DNA from: Haloechinothrix halophila YIM 93223
GTDB taxonomy: Bacteria; Actinomycetota; Actinomycetes; Mycobacteriales; Pseudonocardiaceae
NCBI RefSeq assembly: GCF_000504245.1
Contig: NZ_KI632509.1
Location: 1,859,723 to 1,923,722, forward strand
Reading direction: 5' to 3'
Length of the DNA stretch: 64,000 bases
The notes under the pieces are model-generated. The model had not been told where the DNA came from, did no database searches, and saw only the letters and a list, made by a program, of their open reading frames with translations. Every line of letters starts with the position of its first letter. The stretch's first letter is position 1. This document shows, piece after piece, positions 18,328 to 28,017 of this stretch. A program made the translations under genes and the position numbers.

Positions 18328-19368
18328 ATGTCGCAACGCAGCAGACTCCTGCGCACGACGGGCGCCGTCGCGGCGGTGGCCCTGCTCGCCACCGCCTGCA
18401 CCGGCAACGACCCGGCGAGCCAGCAGACCAACACCGAGCCGAGGGCGGTCAGCTCGAACGACGACCCCGGCAAGGAAGTCACTATCGGCTTCTCCGGCCC
18501 TGAGGCCGATCACGGCTGGCTGGCGGCGATCAACTCGACCGCCGTCGCCGAGGGCGAGAAGTATGAGGACGTCGACCTCCGCGTCGCCGAGGGCACCAAC
18601 GACCCGAGCATGCAGATCAGCCACATCGAGACGTTCATCAACGAGGGCGTCGACGCGATCGTGCTGCTGCCCACCGACGGCGCCGCGCTGACGAAGGTCG
18701 CCACGCAGGCGATGGACGCCGGTATCCCGGTCGTCAACGTCGACCGCGAGTTCTCCAGCGAGTTCGCCGCCCGCACCACGATCCTCGGCGACAACTACGG
18801 CATGGGCGTCTCGGCTGGCACCTACGCCTGCGAACTGGTCGAGGAGAACGACCTCGGCGGCGACGCGGTGATCGCCGAGATCGCTGGCCTCGACTCGCTG
18901 CCGCTGACCCAGGACCGCTCGGACGGCTTCTCCGACGCACTCAAGGAGTGCGACCAGAACGTCGACCACCGGGTCGCCGCGGAGTTCACTGTGCAGTCCG
19001 GCGAGAAGGTGGCGTCGAACCTGCTGCAGGCGGTGCCGGAAATCGACATCATCTGGAACCACGACGACGACCAGGGTGTCGGTGTCAAGGCCGCGTTCGA
19101 CAACGCCAACCGCGACGAGTTCTTCTTCATCGGCGGCGCGGGCTCGGCCAACGCGATGCGCTGGATCCAGGAAGGCGAGATGGAAGCAACCGTGCTCTAC
19201 CCGCCGACGCAGGCCGCGGACGGCATCCGGCTCGCCCGGCTGCTCGCCCAGGACAAGGGCATGTCCGACCTGGTGCAGGTCGAGGTGCCGCGCCGGATCG
19301 TGCTGAACGCGCCGGTCGTGACCAAGGAGAACGTCGAGGAGTACCTCCCGCTTGGGTTCGAGTCCTGA
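18328..19368 (+). CDS. Sugar ABC importer, substrate-binding lipoprotein (RbsB type)
   Basis: 346 residues with lipobox ATAC after a hydrophobic leader, so anchored outside the membrane. The periplasmic-binding fold of the ribose class is visible: KEVTIGFSGPEADHGWLAAI, then SHIETFINEGVDAIVLLPTDG, and IPVVNVDREF. The ligand pocket residues cannot be assigned. Same operon as the ATPase and permease, with GAGGAGAG upstream of the ATG. Confidence 0.94.
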   Translation: MSQRSRLLRTTGAVAAVALLATACTGNDPASQQTNTEPRAVSSNDDPGKEVTIGFSGPEADHGWLAAINSTAVAEGEKYEDVDLRVAEGTNDPSMQISHIETFINEGVDAIVLLPTDGAALTKVATQAMDAGIPVVNVDREFSSEFAARTTILGDNYGMGVSAGTYACELVEENDLGGDAVIAEIAGLDSLPLTQDRSDGFSDALKECDQNVDHRVAAEFTVQSGEKVASNLLQAVPEIDIIWNHDDDQGVGVKAAFDNANRDEFFFIGGAGSANAMRWIQEGEMEATVLYPPTQAADGIRLARLLAQDKGMSDLVQVEVPRRIVLNAPVVTKENVEEYLPLGFES

Positions 19369-19402
19369 CGCACCGCACCAACGAACCGCCCAGGGAGGGC
19401 TG

Positions 19403-20623
19403 ATGACGCACGCGGACAGAGCGCCGATCGGGATCGGCATGATCGGATACGCCTTCATGGGGATGGCGCATTCCCAGGGATGGCGCAACGCCAAGAGTTT
19501 CTTCGACCCGAAGCTCGAACCACGGCTGGTGGCGCTCGGCGGGCGCGATCGCACCGCGGCCGAGGAGATGGCACGCCGGTTCGACTGGCAGCAGGTGGAG
19601 ACCGACTGGCGCGCGCTGATCGCCAGGGATGACGTCGGCCTCGTCGACATCTGCACTCCAGGCGACACCCACGCCGAGATCGCCATCGCCGCGCTCGCGG
19701 CGGGAAAGCACGTGCTGTGCGAGAAGCCGCTGGCCAACTCGGTCGCCGAAGCCGAGCGGATGACCGAGGCCGCCGAGCGAGCGCGGGCAGACGGTGTCAA
19801 AGCGATGGTCGGCTTCACCTACCGGCGGGTGCCAGCATTGGCGCTGGCGCGGCGGCTGGTGCTCGGTGGCCGCATCGGCAGGCTGCGGCACGTCAGGGCG
19901 CAGTACCTGCAGGACTGGCTCACCGACCCGGACGCGCCGTACTCCTGGCGGCTCGACGCCAACCGGGCCGGTTCCGGCGCGCTGGGTGACATCGGCGCCC
20001 ACGTGATCGACCTGACCCAGTTCCTCACCGGTGAGCACATCACCGGGGTCAGCGCCACGATGGATACCTTCGTCCCCGAGCGCCCGCTGCCGGGCGGCGA
20101 TGGCACGGGCCAGGTCACCGTGGACGACGCCGCGGTGTTCCTCGGCCGCTTCAGCGGCGGCGCGATGGCCACCTTCGAGGCCACTCGCTACGCCACCGGA
20201 CGCAAGAACGCCATCCGCATCGAGCTGAACGGGACAGAGGGCAGCCTGGCGTTTGACTTCGAGGACATGAACACGCTGCGGTTCTTCGACTCGTCGGTGC
20301 CGACCGAGACGCAGGGCTTCACCCGCATCCTCGTCACCGAGCCGACACACCCGTACCTGGGCGCGTGGTGGCCGCCCGGCCACTTGCTCGGCTACGAGCA
20401 CGGTTTCTCCCACCAGGCCGCCGACCTGCTCACCGCCATCGCCGACGGCACCGACCCCGAGCCCTCGTTCGCGGACGGGCTGCGGGTGCAGCGTGTGGTC
20501 GCCGCGGTGCAGGCCAGCGCGGCGACCGACAGCCAGTGGGTGCCGGTCGATGGCACTGGCAGTGGCGACACCGGCAGCACGGGCACGACGGATAGCGCGG
20601 GCACAGCGAGGGAGGTTGCGTGA
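19403..20623 (+). CDS. Gfo/Idh/MocA family NAD(P)-dependent oxidoreductase
   Basis: 406 residues from ATG 19403, chosen for GGAGGG six bases upstream. N-terminal Rossmann domain ([19 protein letters not shown]) with the family signature [11 protein letters not shown] near residue 110, and a C-terminal domain with [13 protein letters not shown], the usual catalytic His region. Family members oxidise inositol, glucose or other sugars. It sits behind the ABC importer and before a TIM-barrel isomerase, so it likely oxidises the imported compound. The C-terminal tail is Gly/Thr/Ser rich and probably disordered. Confidence 0.93.
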   Translation: MTHADRAPIGIGMIGYAFMGMAHSQGWRNAKSFFDPKLEPRLVALGGRDRTAAEEMARRFDWQQVETDWRALIARDDVGLVDICTPGDTHAEIAIAALAAGKHVLCEKPLANSVAEAERMTEAAERARADGVKAMVGFTYRRVPALALARRLVLGGRIGRLRHVRAQYLQDWLTDPDAPYSWRLDANRAGSGALGDIGAHVIDLTQFLTGEHITGVSATMDTFVPERPLPGGDGTGQVTVDDAAVFLGRFSGGAMATFEATRYATGRKNAIRIELNGTEGSLAFDFEDMNTLRFFDSSVPTETQGFTRILVTEPTHPYLGAWWPPGHLLGYEHGFSHQAADLLTAIADGTDPEPSFADGLRVQRVVAAVQASAATDSQWVPVDGTGSGDTGSTGTTDSAGTAREVA

Positions 20624-21630
20624 TGGGCCGACACGTCACCCTGTTCACCGGGCAGTGGGCGGACCTGCCGTTCGAGGAGGTCGCCCGGCTGGCGTCGGAG
20701 TGGGGTTACGACGGGCTGGAGATCGCGTGCTGGGGTGATCACCTCGACGTCTGGCGCGCGGTCGAGGACGACTCCTACCTCCAGTCGCGTGTGGACATCC
20801 TGGACAAGTACGGCCTTGGTGTCTGGGCGATTTCCAACCACCTCAAGGGCCAGGCGGTCTGCGACGATCCGATCGACGCACGGCATCGGGCCATCCTGCC
20901 GGACCGGATCTGGGGCGACGGCGAACCGGAGGGTGTGCGCCGCCGCGCCGCCGAAGAGATGAAGCACACCGCACGGGTCGCCGCGAAGCTCGGCGTGAAC
21001 ACGGTCGTCGGCTTCACCGGCTCGGCGATCTGGAAGTACGTTGCGATGTTCCCGCCGGTGCCCGCCGAACTGGTCGAGGCTGGCTACCAGGACTTCGCCG
21101 ATCGGTGGAACCCGATCATGGACGTCTTCGATGCCGAGGGCGTGCGGTTCGCGCTCGAGGTGCACCCCTCGGAGATCGCCTATGACTACTGGTCCACCGT
21201 GCGCACCCTCGACGCGATCGGCCGCAGGGAGTCCTTCGGGCTGAACTGGGACCCGAGCCACATGGTGTGGCAGGACATCGACCCAGCCGGGTTCCTCGTC
21301 GACTTCGCCGACCGGATCTACCACGTCGACTGCAAGGACACGAAACGCAACACCGGCAACGGCCGCAACGGAAGGCTCGGTTCCCACCTGCCGTGGGGGG
21401 ATCCCCGGCGTGGCTGGGACTTCGTGTCCACGGGGCGGGGCGATGTGCCGTGGGAGGCGTGCTTCCGCGTGCTCAACGCCATCGGCTATGAGGGTCCGAT
21501 CTCGATCGAATGGGAGGACGCGGGTATGGACCGCCTGCGAGGCGCTCCCGAATCACTGCGCTACGTGCGCGAGCAGTTGTTCGACCCACCTGACGCCGCG
21601 TTCGATGCGGCTTTTAGTACTCCGCAATAG
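20623..21630 (+). CDS. Sugar phosphate isomerase/epimerase, TIM barrel
   Basis: 335 residues from ATG 20623, which overlaps the upstream stop; GTG 20620 is an alternative. AP-endonuclease-2/xylose-isomerase-like barrel with metal-ligand segments [27 protein letters not shown] and SIEWEDAG. IolE-, IolH- and UxuA-like relatives act on keto-inositols or keto-sugars. It probably follows the Gfo/Idh enzyme in the catabolic route. Confidence 0.92.
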   Translation: MGRHVTLFTGQWADLPFEEVARLASEWGYDGLEIACWGDHLDVWRAVEDDSYLQSRVDILDKYGLGVWAISNHLKGQAVCDDPIDARHRAILPDRIWGDGEPEGVRRRAAEEMKHTARVAAKLGVNTVVGFTGSAIWKYVAMFPPVPAELVEAGYQDFADRWNPIMDVFDAEGVRFALEVHPSEIAYDYWSTVRTLDAIGRRESFGLNWDPSHMVWQDIDPAGFLVDFADRIYHVDCKDTKRNTGNGRNGRLGSHLPWGDPRRGWDFVSTGRGDVPWEACFRVLNAIGYEGPISIEWEDAGMDRLRGAPESLRYVREQLFDPPDAAFDAAFSTPQ

Positions 21631-21648
21631 AACGAAGGAGTAGGAATC

Positions 21649-22608
21649 ATGTGTTATGGATTCGACGGTGAGGGCGCGATACGTCGTTCCCTCGGAGAAA
21701 AGGGGCTCGACCGGCGAAGCGCGCTGCGAACGGCGCTGAGTGGCGCGGTCGGTGCTGGCCTGCTCGCCGCCGGTGTCGGGGCGCCCGCGGCGAACGCCAC
21801 CGTCAAGAGCACCGGACTGCACCGGGTGCCGCCAGGGCTGATCAGCATCCAGCTGTGGACGATGCGCTCCGCGCTGTGGGGCGAGCCCGGCTTCGATGAG
21901 ACGTTGCGAACGATCGCCGACATCGGCTACCCCAAGGTGGAGCAGGCGCTCGGCTACTTCGGCCGCACCGCGAGCGAGCTCCGCGACTTCTACGACAGCA
22001 TCGGCATCTCGGCGACGTCCAGCCACGATGGTATCGCCGACTCCGAGCAGGCGCTGCACACCAAGATCGACAACGCGCTCACGCTGGGCCAGTCGTACAT
22101 GGTGGTGCCGTACCTGAACTCGTCGGACAAAGCCGACTGGCAGCGGTGGGCCGAGCGGATGAACCATGAGGCCGAGGTGGCCCGTTCAGCGGGGCTGCGC
22201 TACGGCTACCACAACCACGCCCACGAGTTCACCATCGACCTCGGTGGCGGCGTGACGCCATGGCAGGTGCTGACGTCCGAACTGGACCCGAAGCTCGTAC
22301 ACCTCGAGATCGACATCTACTGGGCGGTGCGCGGGGGCATCGAAAGCGGCGACGGGGCGAGCGACCCCGAGGGCTTCACCATCGACGTGATGCGGTCCGC
22401 GCCACAACGGGTGCTGCAGTACCACGTCAAGGACCGTCACGCCCATGACGGCGACATGGCCGACCTTGGCACCGGCCACATCGACTTCGGTCGCATCTTC
22501 CGCGCCCACTCGGCGCTGGAGTACATCGTCGAGAACGACACTCCTGACGTGAGTCCGGAGCAGACCGCCGACGTCGGCTACTCCTACCTGCGCAAGCTGC
22601 GCTTCTAG
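21649..22608 (+). CDS. Tat-exported sugar phosphate isomerase/epimerase-like TIM barrel
   Basis: 319 residues. The N-terminus has DRRSALRTALSGAVG followed by AANA, a twin-arginine export signal with a cleavage site near residue 50. The mature part is an AP-endonuclease-2-type barrel: SIQLWTMRSAL, GYHNHAHEF, HLEIDIYWAV and QYHVKDRH carry likely metal ligands. Exported members of this fold are found in sugar oxidation loci, with unclear reactions. It is coupled in order with the cytosolic isomerase upstream and the secreted dehydrogenase downstream, suggesting extracellular processing of a sugar before uptake. Confidence 0.88.
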   Translation: MCYGFDGEGAIRRSLGEKGLDRRSALRTALSGAVGAGLLAAGVGAPAANATVKSTGLHRVPPGLISIQLWTMRSALWGEPGFDETLRTIADIGYPKVEQALGYFGRTASELRDFYDSIGISATSSHDGIADSEQALHTKIDNALTLGQSYMVVPYLNSSDKADWQRWAERMNHEAEVARSAGLRYGYHNHAHEFTIDLGGGVTPWQVLTSELDPKLVHLEIDIYWAVRGGIESGDGASDPEGFTIDVMRSAPQRVLQYHVKDRHAHDGDMADLGTGHIDFGRIFRAHSALEYIVENDTPDVSPEQTADVGYSYLRKLRF

Positions 22609-22788
22609 TTCCCACCCGGCCCGTGCGAATGGCGCCAGCGCGGGTTCCGGCAACCACTACAGCACCGAATCGCGACCGGCGACGAGTTCGCCGGTGGGGC
22701 CAGTGCGCCCATTTTCGGGCTGGCCCTGCGTATCTCGTCCGTACCTATGGCGACATAGGCACGGGGTCCCCACCGAGGAGAGGTTGTC

Positions 22789-24909
22789 ATGCGAAGAATC
22801 CCCGTCGTGGCGGTTACGGCCGCCATGGTGACGGCGTTAGTGACCGGGTCCGCGACATCCATGGCCCACGAGGGCCACGAACCGCCGGCGGACTCGCTGT
22901 TCCAGAAGGTCGTCCTCGACGACACCCCCGGCGAGCCGATGGATCTCGCCGTGCTGCCGGACGGCAGAGTGCTGCACACGACGAGGCCGGGCGAGGTGCG
23001 GCTGCACAACCCGGACACCGGCCGCAACATCGTCGCTGCCGAGGTCGACGTCTACGAGCACGACGAGGAAGGCCTGCAGAGCATCGCCATCGACCCCGGC
23101 TTCAACGGCACCACGAACCGCTGGGTCTACTTGTACTACTCGCCGCCGATGGACACCCCGGTGGACGATCCGTCCACACCGGACACCAACGAGGGCGACG
23201 CGCCCGGATTCGGTACGCCGGAGGAGTTCGCCGCGTTCGAGGGCGCGATCCGGCTGTCGCGGTTCCAGCTCAACGGCGACACGCTCGATCTGTCGAGTGA
23301 GCAGCAGATCATCGACGTTCCGGTGGACAGGGGCATCTGCTGTCACGTCGGCGGTGACATCGCCTTCGACAGCGATGGCAACCTGTACCTGGCGACCGGC
23401 GACGACACCAACCCGTTCGCATCGGACGGCTACACGCCGATCGATGAGCGGGACGAGCGCAACCCCGCCTACGACGCGCAGCGCAGCTCGGCCAACACCA
23501 ACGACCTGCGCGGCAAGGTGCTGCGAATCAAGGTCGGCGCTGGGGGCCAGTACAGCGTCCCTGAGGGCAACCTGTTCGAGCCGGGCACGGCGAAGGCCCG
23601 CCCGGAGATCTACCTGATGGGACTGCGGAACCCGTTCCGCATTGACGTCGACCCGCAGACCGACGCGCTCTACGTCGCCGACTACTCGCCGGACGCCGGT
23701 AGCGCCGACCCGGACCGTGGCCCGGCAGGGCAGGGCAAGTGGTTCGCCGCGACCGATGCGGGCAACTACGGCTGGCCGTACTGCGCGACCGCCGAGATGC
23801 CCTATGTGGACTACGACTTCGCGACCGGCGAGTCCGGCGAGGCATTCGACTGCGCCGCGCCGGTGAATGAGTCGCCGCACAACACCGGGCTGACGGAACT
23901 GCCTCCTGTCGAGCAGCCGCAGGTTTGGTACGGCTACGGCCAGTCAAGCGAGTTCCCCGAGCTGGGCACCGGCGGCATCGGCCCGATGGCCGGTCCCGCG
24001 TACGACTTCGACCACAGGAACCGTCGTGGCCGCGCGCCGGTCGGCTGGCCGAAGCACTACGACGGGATGCCGCTGTTCTTCGAGTGGACCCGCGACTACA
24101 TCAAGGGATTCCACCTCGACGACTCCGGTGCGGTGACCGGCATCGAGGACGTCGTGCCGTCCATCCCGCTGTCCGCCCCGATGGCCATGGAGTTCGGCCC
24201 GAACGGTGCGCTCTACATGCTGGAGTACGGCAAGGGCTTCTTCGCTGAACTGCCCGGGGCGGCACTGTCGCGGATCGACTACATCGGCCCGAACGGCAAC
24301 CACGTCCCGCACGCGCAGGCCACGGCCAGCGTCGACAACGGGCAGGCGCCGCTGACGGTGTCGTTCTCCAGCGACGGCACTGAGGATGCCGATGGCGACC
24401 GGCTGCGCTACGCCTGGGACTTCGACTCCGACGGCGAAGTCGACTCGCGGGAGCAGAACCCGACGCACACCTACACCGAGAACGGCGTCTACACCGCCAC
24501 GCTGCAGGTGACCGACGTCGGCGGCAGGCACCGGGGTAAGAGCGGTGTCGACGAGGTGGAGATCGTCGTCGGCAACCAGGCGCCGGTGGTCGAGTTCGTC
24601 ACGCCGGTCGACGGGCAGGAGTTCTCCTTCGGCGACGTCGTCGAGTATGAGGTCTCGGTGACCGACGACCAGCCGGTGGACTGCTCGCAGGTCGAGGTGA
24701 CCTACATCCTCGGTCACGACGATCACGGGCACCCGCAGACCACGGCGTTCGGTTGCTCGGGGTCGATCCAGACCAGCGAGCCGGAAGGACACGACCCGGA
24801 ACACGATGAGTTGCACGGCGTGTTCAACGCGAGCTACACCGACCCGGGCGCCGACGGACTGCCGTCGCTGTCCGGCAGCGACGAGGTCGTACTCGAACCG
24901 TCTGAGTGA
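22789..24909 (+). CDS. Secreted PQQ-type sugar dehydrogenase with PKD domain
   Basis: 706 residues. A Sec signal ends near TSMA, so the mature protein would begin HEGHEPP. Residues about 35-495 form a glucose/sorbosone-dehydrogenase beta-propeller: GEPMDLAVLPDGRVL, GLQSIAIDPGF, VGGDIAFDSDGNLYLATGD and MGLRNPFRIDVDP. A PKD-like domain follows (about 505-600; GQAPLTVSFSS, LRYAWDFDSDGEVDS), then a C-terminal beta domain rich in His and Asp (GHDDHGHPQT, EGHDPEHDELHG). It likely oxidises sugars outside the cell. PQQ or other cofactor use is family-based; no PQQ synthesis genes are in the window. Confidence 0.9.
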   Translation: MRRIPVVAVTAAMVTALVTGSATSMAHEGHEPPADSLFQKVVLDDTPGEPMDLAVLPDGRVLHTTRPGEVRLHNPDTGRNIVAAEVDVYEHDEEGLQSIAIDPGFNGTTNRWVYLYYSPPMDTPVDDPSTPDTNEGDAPGFGTPEEFAAFEGAIRLSRFQLNGDTLDLSSEQQIIDVPVDRGICCHVGGDIAFDSDGNLYLATGDDTNPFASDGYTPIDERDERNPAYDAQRSSANTNDLRGKVLRIKVGAGGQYSVPEGNLFEPGTAKARPEIYLMGLRNPFRIDVDPQTDALYVADYSPDAGSADPDRGPAGQGKWFAATDAGNYGWPYCATAEMPYVDYDFATGESGEAFDCAAPVNESPHNTGLTELPPVEQPQVWYGYGQSSEFPELGTGGIGPMAGPAYDFDHRNRRGRAPVGWPKHYDGMPLFFEWTRDYIKGFHLDDSGAVTGIEDVVPSIPLSAPMAMEFGPNGALYMLEYGKGFFAELPGAALSRIDYIGPNGNHVPHAQATASVDNGQAPLTVSFSSDGTEDADGDRLRYAWDFDSDGEVDSREQNPTHTYTENGVYTATLQVTDVGGRHRGKSGVDEVEIVVGNQAPVVEFVTPVDGQEFSFGDVVEYEVSVTDDQPVDCSQVEVTYILGHDDHGHPQTTAFGCSGSIQTSEPEGHDPEHDELHGVFNASYTDPGADGLPSLSGSDEVVLEPSE

Positions 24910-24966
24910 GCCCTGACGGGGCCTCGGGTGCGCCGCGCCCGAGGCCCCGATCAGCAGGTCGCGGCT

Positions 24967-25022
24967 AGTGGATCTTGAGGCGTTCTGGTCGCCGGGACGA
25001 CCAGAACGCCTCAAGATCCACT
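24967..25022. repeat. GATCTTGA palindrome, perfect 25-bp arms
   Basis: Arms 24967-24991 and 24998-25022 are perfect reverse complements, with a 6-nt loop. The arm core is GATCTTGAGGCGTTCTGGTC. It lies after the sugar dehydrogenase and 39 bp before the first gene of the Ebo-type cluster. It can fold as a terminator-like hairpin without a T-tract, and is one member of a dispersed family in this window. Confidence 0.92.
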
Positions 25023-25061
25023 CCGCCCGATCTCAACCACGACGCAAGGGAAGGCCGGAGG

Positions 25062-26222
25062 ATGGCACCAAAGATCGGACTGTGGTTCATCGGCGCACGC
25101 GGGTCCGTGGCCACCACCGCCACCGTCGGCGCGCTCGCGCTGACCGCGGGGCTGACGCGGCGCACCGGCTGCGTCACCGACCTCCCCGAGGTGGCGGCTG
25201 CCGCGCCGCCGGGCGTGGCCGACCTACTCATCGGCGGCCACGACATCGTGACCGACTCGCTACCCAAGCGCGCCGAGGCGCTCGCGGACGGCGGGGTGTT
25301 CGGCATCGAACTCGCCCGGGCGGTGCACGACGGGCTCACCCAGGTGGACACCCGCATCCGGCATGGCATCGCCGCCGACGATGGCACTCAGCGTGACGCC
25401 ATCGAGCGGGTCAGCCGCGACCTTGCCGGGTTCCGCGCGGCGCACGCGCTCGACCAGGTCATCGTCATCGACGTCGCTACCACGGAACCGCCCGTCGAGC
25501 TCACTCCCGAGTTGTCCGATTTGGACGCACTGGAACGGGCGCTCGCGGCGGACGAGGCGCCGCTGCCGCTCAGCTCGGTCTACGCCTACGCGGCGTTCCG
25601 AGCAGGCTGCCCGGTCGTCGCGTTCACACCGAGCCCCGGCCCCCGATTGCCCGCGCTGACCCAGCTCGCCGAGCGGGTGGGGCTGCCGTGGGCTGGCTCG
25701 GACGGCAAGACCGGCGAAACGCTGATCAAGTCGGCGCTCGCACCGATGTTCGCCACCCGTGCACTGCGGGTGCGGTCCTGGGCGTCGTACAACCTGCTCG
25801 GCGGCGGCGACGGTCGCGCGCTGGCCGATCCGGTGACGGCGTCGAGCAAGACCCAGTCGAAAGGCAAGGGGCTTACCGAGATGCTGGGCGAGCCGGTGGA
25901 CGGCCCGCTACACATCGACTACGTCGAGGATCTCGGTGACTGGAAGACGGCATGGGACATGGTGTCCTTCGAAGGCTTTCTCGGCACCAAGATGTCCATG
26001 CAGTTCACCTGGCAGGGCTGCGACTCCGCGCTCGCCGCGCCGTTGGTGCTCGACCTCGCGCGGCTGGTGGCGCGTGCCCGACAGGCCGGGGAGTCCGGCC
26101 CGTTGGGCGCGCTCGGCTTTTTCTTCAAGGACCCCGCTGGGGATGGTGGGCACGATCTGGGCGGCCAGTGGCGTGCCCTTGTCGAGTGGTGTCAGCGACT
26201 CGGTGCGGGAGGTGACCGATGA
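25062..26222 (+). CDS. myo-Inositol-1-phosphate synthase-like cyclase of an Ebo-type cluster
   Basis: 386 residues from ATG 25062 (AAGGGAAGG seven bases upstream). NAD-binding N-terminus (GLWFIGARGSVATTAT). The family core is SDGKTGETLIKSALAPMF, then SWASYNLLGGGDG and SSKTQSKGKG, which carry the Lys residues used in catalysis, and SMQFTWQGCDSALAAP. The family turns glucose-6-phosphate into inositol-phosphate by NAD-dependent aldol cyclisation. It is the first gene of a seven-gene unit whose other members are Ebo proteins, taking the place usually held by the DHQ-synthase-like EboD. Both are NAD-dependent sugar-phosphate cyclases. The true substrate here may differ from glucose-6-phosphate. 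Confidence 0.88.
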   Translation: MAPKIGLWFIGARGSVATTATVGALALTAGLTRRTGCVTDLPEVAAAAPPGVADLLIGGHDIVTDSLPKRAEALADGGVFGIELARAVHDGLTQVDTRIRHGIAADDGTQRDAIERVSRDLAGFRAAHALDQVIVIDVATTEPPVELTPELSDLDALERALAADEAPLPLSSVYAYAAFRAGCPVVAFTPSPGPRLPALTQLAERVGLPWAGSDGKTGETLIKSALAPMFATRALRVRSWASYNLLGGGDGRALADPVTASSKTQSKGKGLTEMLGEPVDGPLHIDYVEDLGDWKTAWDMVSFEGFLGTKMSMQFTWQGCDSALAAPLVLDLARLVARARQAGESGPLGALGFFFKDPAGDGGHDLGGQWRALVEWCQRLGAGGDR

Positions 26223-27160
26223 AGGTGCGGGATGCGGTCGAGCTGGTGCGGCTACCTGCCGTGCTGACCATTCCGGGCGACAGCTTCGCGGGGGGCGCGG
26301 CGGCGGGCTGGCCGTATGGCAAACGGGGTTGGGCGATGCCCGCTGCCTCGGCGTGCTTCTACCTGGCAGGCATGGCGCTCAACGACTACGCCGACCGGGA
26401 GCTGGACGCCGTCGAACGCCCGGAGCGGCCGATCCCGTCCGGCAGGGTGTCTCCGGGGGAGGCGCTGGCGCTTGCGTCCGGACTGACCGGCGCTGGCCTG
26501 GGCATCGCCACCGCCGTGGGAGGCCGTGCCGCGCTGCGAATCGCGGTGCCGGTCGCCGCCGCGGCGTGGACGTACGACCTCGCCGCGAAGGACACCCCGG
26601 CCGGTCCCGCCGTGATGGCGTCCGCGCGCGGGTTGGACGTGTTACTCGGAGCTGGGGGTCGACCGCGCAGGGCGGCGTTGCCTGCTTGCGCGGTCGCCGG
26701 GCACACGCTCGGCGTGACCACCCTGAGCAGGGGGGAGGTGCATGGTGGGTCGCGGCGCACAGGCTTGGCGGCGCTCGCCACGACGGCGTCGGCGGCAACG
26801 GCGGCGGTGGTGGCCGCGCTGCCCCGCCGTCAACGCACCGGGCCACACGACACGGCACCCAGCGGGGCCGCGGTGCCGCACCGTGCCACGGCATCCAACC
26901 GCGCGAACGCCATTCGCCGTGCCACGGCTAGTGCCGCGTTCGCCGCCACCTACGTGGGCACGGTCGGCCGCGCGCAGGTCCGCGCGGCACGCAACCCCGA
27001 CGCCGCCACGGTGCGCACCGCGACCGGTGCCGGCGTGCGGGGTGTCATCGGGCTGCAGGCCGCGTTGGTGGCGGGCACCGGCGCGATCGGACTCGCAGGA
27101 GGACTGCTCGCCGCTGGTCCCATCGCACGGCTGGCGTCCAAGGTGGTGTCGCCGACATGA
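26219..27160 (+). CDS. eboC: EboC-like UbiA-family prenyltransferase
   Basis: 313 residues, ATG overlapping the upstream stop. UbiA-type first Asp motif NDYADRELDAVERPERPIPS near residue 54 binds the prenyl diphosphate through Mg. The second motif region YDLAAKDTPAGP near 118 is less canonical. Several hydrophobic helices predict an integral membrane protein. The C-terminal third has an Arg/Thr/Ala-rich soluble insertion (about 200-250) before two last helices. EboC in cyanobacteria is needed for export of a metabolite precursor; a prenyl group would be transferred to a polar acceptor. The acceptor is unknown, and the neighbouring cyclase suggests a cyclitol. Confidence 0.85.
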   Translation: MKVRDAVELVRLPAVLTIPGDSFAGGAAAGWPYGKRGWAMPAASACFYLAGMALNDYADRELDAVERPERPIPSGRVSPGEALALASGLTGAGLGIATAVGGRAALRIAVPVAAAAWTYDLAAKDTPAGPAVMASARGLDVLLGAGGRPRRAALPACAVAGHTLGVTTLSRGEVHGGSRRTGLAALATTASAATAAVVAALPRRQRTGPHDTAPSGAAVPHRATASNRANAIRRATASAAFAATYVGTVGRAQVRAARNPDAATVRTATGAGVRGVIGLQAALVAGTGAIGLAGGLLAAGPIARLASKVVSPT

Positions 27161-28017
27161 CCCTGCGGTTCGGCTATGGCACGAACGGATTCGCCGGGCA
27201 CCGCCTGGACGACGCCCTCGGCGTGATCGCCGACCTCGGCTACGACGGCGTCGCGCTCACCCTCGATCATCCGCACCTCGACCCGTTCGCCCCCGATCTC
27301 GCCGCCCGCACCGACCACGTGCGCCGTCGCCTCGCCGCGTACGGGCTCGCCGTCGTCATCGAGACCGGCGCGCGCTATGTGATGGACCCGTGGCGCAAGC
27401 ACGAGCCGACGCTGGTATCCGACGTCGACCGCGAGCGCCGGGTGGACTACCTGCACCGCGCGATCCGTGTCGCCGCCGATCTCGGGGCGGAGGCGGTGTC
27501 GTTCTGGTCGGGCACGCTGCCCGAGGACGTGGCTCCCGAACAGGGTTGGCACCGGCTGACCAGCGGCGTCGCCGAGGTGCTTGCCGAGGCGGAGCGCCGC
27601 GACGTCCGGTGCGCGTTCGAGCCGGAGCCGGGCATGTTCGTCGACACGCTCGCCGGGGTGGCCGAGCTGCGGCGCAGGCTGGGCGAGCCAGATCGACTGG
27701 CGGTCACCGTCGACATCGGACACTGCGTTTGTAATGAGCCCGCTCCGCCGCAGGACCGCGTTCGCGATTTCGACGGGCTCATCGGCAACGTGCAGATCGA
27801 CGACATGCGCCCTGGCGTGCACGAGCACCTGGAATTCGGCGACGGCGACGTCGACCTGCCCGCCACGCTCGGCGCACTGCTCGACGTCGGCTATCAGGGC
27901 CTGGTCAGCGTCGAGCTGCCCCGGCATTCCCACGCCGCACCGGCCGTCGCCGCGCGTTCGCTCGACGCGTTGCGCACCGCGCAGGCAGCGGCACTCGCGG
28001 CGGAGGTGACGCGGTGA
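27157..28017 (+). CDS. TIM-barrel isomerase/epimerase within the Ebo-type cluster
   Basis: 286 residues, ATGA overlap with eboC. AP-endonuclease-2 barrel with conserved segments GYDGVALTLDH, ETGARYVMDPW, GAEAVSFWSG, FEPEPGMF, VDIGHCVCNE, NVQIDDMRPG and VSVELPRHSH; the Glu, Asp and His residues in these would bind metal. It is distinct from EboE, which is longer and lies three genes on. Its place between eboC and eboA suggests a pathway-specific isomerase. Confidence 0.88.
   Translation: MTLRFGYGTNGFAGHRLDDALGVIADLGYDGVALTLDHPHLDPFAPDLAARTDHVRRRLAAYGLAVVIETGARYVMDPWRKHEPTLVSDVDRERRVDYLHRAIRVAADLGAEAVSFWSGTLPEDVAPEQGWHRLTSGVAEVLAEAERRDVRCAFEPEPGMFVDTLAGVAELRRRLGEPDRLAVTVDIGHCVCNEPAPPQDRVRDFDGLIGNVQIDDMRPGVHEHLEFGDGDVDLPATLGALLDVGYQGLVSVELPRHSHAAPAVAARSLDALRTAQAAALAAEVTR

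Noticed and set aside
17049-18482. Long minus-strand ORF of 477 codons
   Set aside because: It is antisense to the well-supported permease, has His/Asp/Arg-rich composition from GC-rich antisense reading and no family match.
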